Shown: in pieces, positions 15,301 through 21,900 of the stretch
How positions within the stretch are numbered: position 1 is the stretch's first letter
How the letters are laid out: every line of letters begins with the position of its first letter
Assembly (NCBI RefSeq): GCF_002761755.1
Contig: NZ_PEOG01000018.1
Span: 31,480-95,479, forward strand
Direction: 5' to 3'
From: Roseateles chitinivorans
GTDB taxonomy: Bacteria > Pseudomonadota > Gammaproteobacteria > Burkholderiales > Burkholderiaceae_C
Length of the DNA: 64,000 nt
The notes under the pieces: generated by a model
Told to the model about the DNA's origin: nothing
Database searches by the model: none
The model's input: the letters and a program-made list of their open reading frames with translations, nothing else
Made by a program: the position numbers and the translations under genes

Positions 15301-18300
15301 ACGACGTCGCCGCGCTGAACTCGGCGCAGGTCGCCGCGCTGAGCTCGGCCCAGGTCGGCGCGCTGAGCACCGAGGCGGTGGTGGCCCTGAGCTCCGCCCA
15401 GGTCGCCGCGCTGAACAGCAAGCAGGTCGCCGGCCTGACCACCGACCAGATGGCCGCCCTCGAAACCGGCGACCTGAAGGCCCTGTCGACCAACGCCCTG
15501 CAGGCGCTGAACTCGGCCCAGCTGGAAGCGCTGGGCTCCGACCAGATCGCCGCGCTGACGACCCAGCAGGTCGCCGCGCTGACGACCGGCCAGGTCAGCA
15601 ACCTGAGCAGCGATGACCTCAACGCCCTCACCAGCGGCCAGATCAAGGCGCTGTCCACGCAGCAGATCGCCGCGCTGACGACCACCCAGGTCGCCGCGAT
15701 GGAGTCCGCCGACGTGCAGGCGCTCGCCACGAACCAGGTCGCCGCGCTGAGCTCGGCCCAGGTCGGCGCGCTGAGCACCGAGGCCGTGGTCGCCCTGACC
15801 TCGGCCCAGGTGGCCGCGCTGAGCAGCAAGCAGGTCGCGGGCCTGACCACCGACCAGATGGCCGCGATCGAGAGCGGTGACCTGAAGTCGCTGTCCACGC
15901 TCGCCCTGCGCGCGCTCGGCAGCGACCAGCTGGAGGCGCTCAGCTCCGACCAGATCCAGGCCCTGACCACCGCGCAGGTGTCGTCGCTGACGACCACGCA
16001 GGTCAGCCAGCTGGCGACCGACGACTTCGCCGCGCTGACGACCGGCCAGCTGCGTGCCCTGACCACCGGCCAGGTTGCGTCGCTGAGCTCGGCCGAGCTG
16101 GAAGCCCTGGGCTCCGACCAGGTCGCGGCGCTGACGACCCAGCAGGTCGCCGCGCTGACGACCACCCAGGTCGCCAACCTGACCAGCGACGACCTGAATG
16201 CGCTGACCAGCGCGCAGGTCAAGGCGCTCAGCACCGCGCAAGTCGCCGCGCTGACCACCACGCAGGTCAATGCGATGGAGACCGCCGACGTGGCCGCGCT
16301 GGCCACGAACCAGGTCGCCGCGCTGAGCTCCGACCAGGTCGGCGCGCTGACGACCGAGGCGGTCGTGGCGCTGAGCTCGACCCAGGTCGCCGCGCTGACC
16401 AGCAAGCAGGTCGCCGGCCTGACCACGGACCAGATGGCCGCCCTGGAATCGGGTGACCTGAAGGCCCTGTCGACGGTGGCGCTGCGCGCGCTGACCAGCG
16501 ACCAGCTGGGTGCCCTGGGCTCCGACCAGGTCGCTTCGCTGACGACGACGCAAGTCGCCGCGCTGACCACCGGCCAGGTGAGCACGCTCGCCAGCGACGA
16601 CCTGAACGCGCTGACCAGCGCCCAGGTCCGCGCGCTGACGACGCAGCAGGTGGCCGCGCTGACGACCACGCAGGTGTCCACGATGGAGAGCGCCGACGTC
16701 GCGGCCCTGAGCTCGCAGCAGGTCCAGGCGCTGAGCTCGGCCCAGATCGGCGCGCTGAGCACCGAGGCGGTGATCGCGCTGAGCTCGGTCCAGGTGGCCG
16801 CGCTGACCTCGGCCCAGGTCAAGGGCCTGACGACGGACCAGATGGCCGCGCTGGAGACCGGTGACCTGCGCTCGCTGTCCACGGTCGCCCTGCGCGCCCT
16901 GGGCACCGACCAGATCGAGGCCCTGGGCTCCGACCAGATCGCCGCGCTGACGACCGTCCAGGTCGCCGCGCTGACGACCGCGCAGATCGCCAACCTGAGC
17001 AGCGACGACCTGAACGCGCTGACCAGCGGCCAGATCCGCGCGCTGGGCAACAGCCAGCTGCAGGCCCTGACGACCACGCAGATCTCGACGATGACGACGG
17101 ACGACGTCGCCGCGCTGAGCTCCGCGCAGCTGCAGGCCCTGGGCTCGGCCCAGGTCGGCGCCCTGAGCACCGACGCGATCCAGGCGCTGAACTCGGCGCA
17201 GGCGGCGGCCCTGAGCTCGGCCCAGGTCGACGGCCTGACCACCGACCAGATGGCGGCCTTCGAGTCGGCCGACCTGCGCAGCCTGAGCACGCTGGCGATC
17301 CGTTCGCTGGACAGCGCTCAACTGGAAGCGCTGGGCTCCGACCAGATCGCGGCGCTGACCACCCAGCAGGTCGCCGCGCTGAGCACGCTGCAGGTGAGCC
17401 AGCTGGCCACCGACGACGTGCAGGCGCTGACCTCGACCCAGGTCGTGGCGATGAGCTCGGCCCAGCTGAACGCCTTCACCACCGACCAGGTGCAGGCGAT
17501 CGACACCGGTGACCTGGCGGCGATCGCCAGCGGCAACCTGGTGGCCTTCGGCTCGGCGGACTTCGAGGCCTTCAGCTCGGATCAGATCCATGCGCTGACC
17601 TCGCAGCAGTGGAGCGCGGTGAGCGCGACCCAGGTGGCGGGCATCGAGACGGCCGACATCGCCTCGATCTCCACCGCCGGCATCCATGCGCTGAGCACCG
17701 CGGCGATCCACGCCTTCAGCACCGACCAGATCGCGGCGCTGACCAGCGACCAGGTCCATGAGTTCAGCACCGCGCAACTGCGCGCGCTGGGCACGGACCA
17801 GATCGCGGCCATCACCACGGACGACATCGGCGCGCTGACCAGCACGCACTTCTCGACGATGACCTCGTCGCAGCTGCATGCGTTCACGACCGACCAGATC
17901 CTGGCGCTGGACTCGAGCGACATCCACGCGCTCACCTCGGTGCAGATCCAGGGCCTGTCGACCGACCAGATCGTGGCGATGACCTCCGACCAGTTCATCG
18001 GCTGGGACACGCAGGACCTGGCCAGCATGAGCATGGATCAGGTGCTGGCGATGACCACCGAACAGAAGGCGGGCTGGACCGACGAGCAGATCAATGCCCA
18101 CTTCATGGCCACGCCGATCATGCTGGACCTGGATGGCAACGGCATCCAGACGCTGGCGGCCAAGGACGGCGTGCACTTCGACCTCAACGCCACCGGTCAC
18201 AACGACAAGTGGGGCTGGGTCGGCGGCAACGACGGCCTGCTGGTGATGGATCGCAACGGCAACGGCGCGATCGACAGCGGCGCCGAGCTCTTCGGCTCGG

Positions 18301-18845
18301 GCACCACGGTCAACGGCCGCAAGGGCCTGGACGGCTTCGCCGCCCTCGCCGCGCTGGACGCCAACCATGACGGCCACGTCAATGCCAAGGACGCGGACTT
18401 CAGCCACCTGCAGGTCTGGGTCGACGCCAACCACGACGGCAAGACCGACGCGGGTGAACTCAAGTCGCTGACCGACCTGGGCATCGTCGACCTGAACCTG
18501 GGCGCGACCAAGGGCACGGACGTCGATCACGGCAACCTGATCGGCCTGGTGTCGAGCTACACCAAGGCGGACGGCACGACCAGCGAGATGTCCGACGTGT
18601 GGTTCACCAAGGACGGCGCGACGCAGCAGGTCCATGGCACGACGCGGGAAGCCGCGCCGCAGCTGGGCGACCTGCTCGCCCAGCCGGAAGCCAACCTGCT
18701 CGGCGGCGCGACGGCGCACACCGCGACGGCGGCCACGGCGGCCACCACCGCGGCGTCCACCGACGCGGTCAACCACGACGTGCTGAGCGCGGCCTACAAG
18801 AAGCTGCATGACGACGACCAGAACGGCGCTGTTCCGCTGATCTAA
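9390..18845 (+). CDS. Giant octapeptide-repeat protein with C-terminal calcium-binding segment (3151 aa)
   Basis: I do not recognise a named family for the repeat region. After MASLITNL the protein runs through 361 consecutive 8-residue units of the form [TS][TS]xQ[VI]xAL, as in TTDQIAAL and SSAQVGAL. The arithmetic is exact: 8664 bp equals 361 x 24. The final ~255 residues change character: LDLDGNGI, DRNGNGAIDSGAELFG, LDANHDGHVNAKD and VDANHDGKTDAGE are EF-hand/dockerin-like calcium loops found at the C-termini of large type I secreted proteins. There is no N-terminal signal peptide, no noticed cysteine, and a Thr/Ala-rich tail. Start is at ATG 9390 with GGAG seven bases ahead. Likely a secreted or surface structural protein or adhesin exported by type I secretion; no exporter is in the window. 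Confidence 0.85.
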   Translation: MASLITNLTTDQIAALTSTTLARLTSEDWAAFTTEQFQALTTSQFATLGTRAVSFFTTTNIAAIESDDLRALSTAAVQTFTSAQLNALGSDQFGAMTTRQVGAMTTQQVRNLESDDLNALASDQIRALSTQQVAAISTSLINSLASDDLQALKTEQIKALSSQQVAALATEGVAALGTGQAAALTSTQTAALNSDQAAALTSDAVHALSTAAVKALGTDQVAALNSDQIAALTTAQINALSTQQIRQLASDEIAALDTNQIRAITTQQIAALTTDQLAGVDSADVQALSTAQVRALSSAQIGALSSDSIEAMSSGQIGALTSTQVKGLTTDQMAAISSDDMKALSTATVRALSTDQVQALNSDQVAAMSSAQIGALTTGQVAVLSTDELNALSSSQIRALGTAQIAALSTDQVQGMESADVQAFTTAQIAALSSAQIAALSTDAIVALSSAQVATLTSRQLAGLSTDQIAAIETGDLRALSSTAIRSLTTDQFDALSSDQVGALTTGQVAALTTGQVQAMASDDLNALGSAQIRALGTAQVAALSTAQVNTMESADVQALSTQQVQALSSAQVGALSTDNVAALSSQQVAALSTRQIAGLTTDQMGAIETGDLRAMSTAAIRSLTTEQFDALNSDQVGALTTGQVAALTTGQVQAMASDDLNALGSAQIRALGTAQVAALSTAQVNTMESADVQALTTQQVAALGSTQVGALSTDNVAALSSAQVAALSTRQIAGLTTDQMGAIETQDLRAMSTAAIRSLTTEQFDALGSAQVAALTTGQVAALTTGQVQAMSSDDLNALGSAQIRALGTAQIAALSTSQIANMTSEDVQALSSGQIAALSSDQIAALSTENIVALTSSQVGALSTKQVAGLTTDQMGAIETGDLKALGTAAVRALTTDQLGALGSDQVAALSTQQVAALSTAQVSNLSSDDLNALTSGQIKALSTQQVASLTTAQINTMESADVQALTTQQIAALNSDQVGALSTENIAALSSQQVAPLSTKQVGGLTTDQVGAIETVDVRALSTNALRALTTAQIDALSSDQIAALTTAQVAALTTAQVQALASDDLNAMGSAQIRALSTAQVAALTTGQINGMESADVQALSTQQVAALGSAQVGALSTENVAALTSAQVGALTTKQVAGLTTDQMAAIETGDLKALSTAALRALGTDQLDALGSDQIAALSTQQVAALSTAQVSNLSSDDLNALTSGQIKALSTAQVAALTTTQVSTMTSDDVAALTTAQLQSLGSAQIGALSTDAIVALSSAQVGALTTKQVVGLTTDQMAAIETGDLRALNTAALRALSTDQLNALGSDQVAALNTVQVAALTTAQVAGLTSDDLNALGSAQIKALGTAQVAALTTAQVNTMESADVQALSTQQVAALGSAQVGALSTESVVALTSSQVAALSSKQVAGLTTDQMAALETGDLKALSTTALRALGTDQLDALNSDQIAALSTQQVAALTTGQVSNLSSDDLNALTSAQVKALSTQQVAALTTGQVNTMESADVAALTTQQVAALSSAQVGALSTEAVVSLSSSQVAALSSKQVAGLTTDQMAALESADLRALSTVALRALTSDQLDALSSDQVQALTTQQVAALTTTQVSQLATDDVGALTSGQLRALGTAQVAALGTAQLDALNSDQVAALTTQQVAALTTTQVSNLSSDDLNALTSAQIKALTTQQVAALTTGQINTMESADVAALATNQIAALSSSQVGALSTEAIVALTSSQVAALTTKQVGGLTTDQMAAIETGDLKSLSSVALRALGTDQLDALNSDQIAALSTQQVAALTTGQVSNLSSDDLNALTSGQIKALTTQQVAALTTTQVSTMTSDDVAALTTAQVQALGSAQVGALSTDAIVALGSAQVAALTTKQAAGLTTDQMAAIETGDLKSLSTAALRSLGTDQLDALGSDQIAALTTQQVAALSTGQVSNLSSDDLNALTSAQIKALSTAQVAALTTTQVSTMTSDDVAALNSAQVAALSSAQVGALSTEAVVALSSAQVAALNSKQVAGLTTDQMAALETGDLKALSTNALQALNSAQLEALGSDQIAALTTQQVAALTTGQVSNLSSDDLNALTSGQIKALSTQQIAALTTTQVAAMESADVQALATNQVAALSSAQVGALSTEAVVALTSAQVAALSSKQVAGLTTDQMAAIESGDLKSLSTLALRALGSDQLEALSSDQIQALTTAQVSSLTTTQVSQLATDDFAALTTGQLRALTTGQVASLSSAELEALGSDQVAALTTQQVAALTTTQVANLTSDDLNALTSAQVKALSTAQVAALTTTQVNAMETADVAALATNQVAALSSDQVGALTTEAVVALSSTQVAALTSKQVAGLTTDQMAALESGDLKALSTVALRALTSDQLGALGSDQVASLTTTQVAALTTGQVSTLASDDLNALTSAQVRALTTQQVAALTTTQVSTMESADVAALSSQQVQALSSAQIGALSTEAVIALSSVQVAALTSAQVKGLTTDQMAALETGDLRSLSTVALRALGTDQIEALGSDQIAALTTVQVAALTTAQIANLSSDDLNALTSGQIRALGNSQLQALTTTQISTMTTDDVAALSSAQLQALGSAQVGALSTDAIQALNSAQAAALSSAQVDGLTTDQMAAFESADLRSLSTLAIRSLDSAQLEALGSDQIAALTTQQVAALSTLQVSQLATDDVQALTSTQVVAMSSAQLNAFTTDQVQAIDTGDLAAIASGNLVAFGSADFEAFSSDQIHALTSQQWSAVSATQVAGIETADIASISTAGIHALSTAAIHAFSTDQIAALTSDQVHEFSTAQLRALGTDQIAAITTDDIGALTSTHFSTMTSSQLHAFTTDQILALDSSDIHALTSVQIQGLSTDQIVAMTSDQFIGWDTQDLASMSMDQVLAMTTEQKAGWTDEQINAHFMATPIMLDLDGNGIQTLAAKDGVHFDLNATGHNDKWGWVGGNDGLLVMDRNGNGAIDSGAELFGSGTTVNGRKGLDGFAALAALDANHDGHVNAKDADFSHLQVWVDANHDGKTDAGELKSLTDLGIVDLNLGATKGTDVDHGNLIGLVSSYTKADGTTSEMSDVWFTKDGATQQVHGTTREAAPQLGDLLAQPEANLLGGATAHTATAATAATTAASTDAVNHDVLSAAYKKLHDDDQNGAVPLI
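9414..18077 (+). repeat. 361 tandem 24-bp (8-aa) repeats arranged in 408-bp super-units
   Basis: A marker residue (Met, Leu, Val or Ile before the octad ESADV/TSDDV/ASDDL) recurs at 9411, 9819, 10227, 10635, 11043, 11451, 11859, 12267, 12675, 13083, 13491, 13899, 14475, 14883, 15291, 15699, 16275, 16683, 17091 and 17499. All steps are 408 bp (17 repeats) except two of 576 bp (24 repeats). Within a super-unit, repeats 1, 8 and 14 carry Asp instead of Gln at position 4, and repeats 6-7 read like SxKQVAGL-TTDQMAAI. Neighbouring units share long identities; 10881-11070 is identical to 11289-11478. Confidence 0.93.
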
Positions 18846-18857
18846 GCGGCAGTCCGG

Positions 18858-18882
18858 AACCGGGGGCCTCGCGCCCCCGGTT
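18858..18882 (+). terminator. Hairpin terminator after the giant gene
   Basis: AACCGGGGGC and GCCCCCGGTT form a 10-bp perfect stem with a 5-base loop, 13 bp after the stop codon, followed by only three T's. Strong stem with a weak T-tract: probably a partial terminator, so some read-through into the second repeat gene is possible. Confidence 0.6.
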
Positions 18883-18885
18883 TGC

Positions 18886-18932
18886 CGTTTGCGGCCCTCG
18901 CCCGCGCGCCCGGCCGGCGTGGGCCGCAAACG
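18886..18932 (+). other. Large inverted repeat between the two repeat-protein genes
   Basis: CGTTTGCGGCCC (18886-18897) is exactly complementary to GGGCCGCAAACG (18921-18932), with a 23-base GC-rich loop. It starts four bases after the preceding terminator stem and ends 37 bases before the next start codon. No T-run follows. It could be an mRNA processing or stability structure or a protein site. Function unknown. Confidence 0.5.
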
Positions 18933-18969
18933 ACAGACCGTCAGGTTCCCGCAGTACCCTCCCCTCCCC

Positions 18970-21900
18970 ATGGCCACTTTCGACGTCGGTTCGCTCACTC
19001 CCGAGGAGATCGCAGCCCTCACCACCGCGCAGCTCGCCACGCTGACCGGGCCGGAGTGGGCCATGCTGAGCGCCGCGCAGGTGGTGGGCCTGACCACGCT
19101 GCAGGTGCATGCGCTGACCGCGCGGCAGCTCAACTACCTGGCCTCCGGCCAGCTCGCGGCGCTGGAGCTGCAGGATGTGCAGGCGCTCAACACCGGCGCG
19201 CTGCGGACGCTGACCACCGCCTCGCTGGCGGCGCTGACCACCGACCAGATCCACGCGCTGACCACCGCGCAGATCCCGGCGCTGACGGTGGACCGGCTGC
19301 GCCGCATGGACAGCGACCAGTTCAGCGCGCTCGACAGCGCGCAGATCGCGGCGCTGTCCTCGGTGCAGGTGCGCGGCCTGGGCAGCCAGCAGATCGGCCT
19401 GCTGAGCACCGAGGAGGTGGCCGTGTTCAGCACCGCCTCGATGCAGGTGCTCAACACGGTGCAGATCGGCGCCCTCAGCGTCGACCAGCTCAACGCCTTC
19501 AGCACCGCCCAGATCGGCGCGCTGCGTGGCAACCAGACCCGCGGCCTGAGCGGCGACCAGCTCAGCGCGCTGAGCACCGACGCGCTGCAGGCGCTGAGCA
19601 CCGGAGCGATCCGCGGCCTGACCACGGCCGCGGTGTCGCAGCTGTCCTCGGACGCGGTGCAGTCGCTGGACAGCCGCCAGATCGCCGCGATGACCAGCCA
19701 GCAATTCCGCACGCTGGGCACCGACGCGCTGGTGGCGCTGACCACCGAGCAGGCCGGCGCCCTCAACACGCTGCAGATCAAGTCGCTGAGCACGGCGCAG
19801 GTCGCCGCGCTCGAGGGCGAGGACCTGGCGGCCATCGGCACCAAGGGCCTGCGGGCGCTGAACTCGGCGCAGCTCGGTGCGCTGTCGTCCGACCAGGTCG
19901 ACGCGCTCAGCTCGCGCCAGGTGCAGAGCCTGACCTCCACCCAGCTGATCGGCGTCGGCAGCGAGCAGCTGCCGGCCTTCAGCACCGACGAACTGCGCCT
20001 GCTCAGCAGCAGCGCGCTGATCGGCCTGAAGCCGGAGGTGCTGGGCGCGATGAGCGCCGAGCAGCTCGGTGCGCTGAAGACGCTGCAGATCGCGATGCTG
20101 ACCACGCGCCAGCTGGCCGCGCTGGACACCGACGACCTGGCCGCGCTGTCGACCGCGCAGCTCGCCGCGCTGAGCTCCAAGCAGCTGCAGTCGCTGACGA
20201 CCGAGCAGTTCCACTCGCTGGGCACCGAGGACCTGGCCGCGCTCGGCAGCGCGACGCTGCGCGGGCTGACGCCGGCGCAGATGGCCTCGCTGAGTTCGGA
20301 GCAGATCGCCTCGCTGAGCGGAGCCCAGACCGGCACGTTGACGACGGCGCAGCTGCGCGACCTGAGCGACGAGCAGCTCGCCGCCCTGGGCACGGCGGCG
20401 ATCCAGGCGCTGTCCACGCGGGTGATCGCGACGCTGACCGATCACCAGCTCGGCGTGCTGAGCTCCGACCAGCTGCAGGCGCTGACCAGCGGCCAGATCC
20501 GCGCGCTGGGCACGGCGCAGCTCGCGGCGATGAGCCCGGAGGACCTGAACGCGCTGAGCACCGCGCAGTTCGCGACCTTGACGTCGGCGCAATTCCGCGG
20601 CCTGACGACCGACCAGGTGGCGCAGCTGGAGCCCGAGGACTTCGGCGCGCTGAACGCGACGGTGATCCGCTCGCTCAGCAGCGCGCAGGTGCAGGCGCTG
20701 GATGTCACCCTGGTCGCCGCCTTCAGCACCGCGCAGACCGGCGCGATGACCGCGGCCCAGGTGGCGGCGCTCACGCCGGCCCAGCTGCAGGTGCTGGCGC
20801 CGGCCTCGCTGCAGGCCATCAGCACGCTGGCGATCCGCGGCCTGAGCGCCGACCAGCTCGATGCGCTCGGCCCGACCGGTCTGGCGTCGCTGCGCGACGG
20901 CCAGCTCGCCGCGCTCAGCACGGCGCAGGTGCGCACCCTCGACCATGACAGCCTCAATGCGCTGGGCAGCGCGCACTTCGCGGCGCTGACCTCCTTCCAG
21001 CTCGCCGCGATCTCGACCGACGAGATCGGCGCGCTCGACCCGACGCTGCTGGCCGCCGTCAAGCCGATCTACCTGACCGCGCTGACGACCGAGCAGATCC
21101 ATCTGCTGAGCCGTGAGCAGGTCGGTGCCTTCGGCAGCGCGCAGACCGCGCTGCTGGGGACCGGCCAGGTGGCGGCGCTGACGCCGACCCAGATCGACGC
21201 GCTGTCCACCGACGGCGTGCGCGGTCTGAGCGTCCAGGCCCTGCAGGGCTTCACCACCGAGCAGCTGAACGCGCTGGTGCCCGACCAGTTCGCGGCGATG
21301 CGCACCAACCAGGTCGCCGCGCTCACGACCACCCAGCTGGCCGCGCTGGAGCAGGCCGACCTGAACGCGCTGGATTCGTCGCAGTTCTCGGTCTTCTCCT
21401 CCCGGCAACTGGCGGCGCTGGGGACCGACCAGATCGCCAACCTGGAGTTCCAGGACGTGGTCGGCCTGACCACCCGCGCGCTGGCCGGCCTCAGCTCGGC
21501 CCAGATCGCCGCGATGAACGGCGACAGCATCGCCTCGCTGAGCAATGCCCAGCTCGCGGCGCTGAGCTCGAAGCAGTTGATGGGCCTGACGGCCGACCAG
21601 ATCGACCGGCTGGGCACGGCGCAGCTGGCCAGCCTGGGCTCGCAGGCCTTGCTGGGCCTGAGCAGCGACCAGTTCGGCTCGCTCGACCTGGACCAGATCG
21701 GCGCGCTGTCGGTCAAGCAGATCGCGGCGCTGAACTCGCTGCAGATCGCGGCCATGGATCCGACCGCGCTGGCATCGCTGACGACGCTGCAGTTCGCGGC
21801 GCTGCGCTCGTCCCAACTGGCGGCGCTGAATGCCACCCAGATCGCCGCGCTGGAGACCCAGGACCTGGCGGTGCTGCACACGACGGCCCTGAAGGCGATG

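Noticed and set aside
9414..18077. Resemblance of the tandem 24-bp units to a CRISPR array
   Set aside because: Units are contiguous coding repeats with no spacers, and no cas genes are present.
9338..19133. Very long antisense open frames (2650 and 3252 codons) across the repeat gene
   Set aside because: They arise because 24-bp GC-rich repeats lacking stops in one frame also lack them on the other strand. They show no domains, no start signals, and an Arg/Gln/Gly or Ser/Trp/Ala composition that simply mirrors the repeat.
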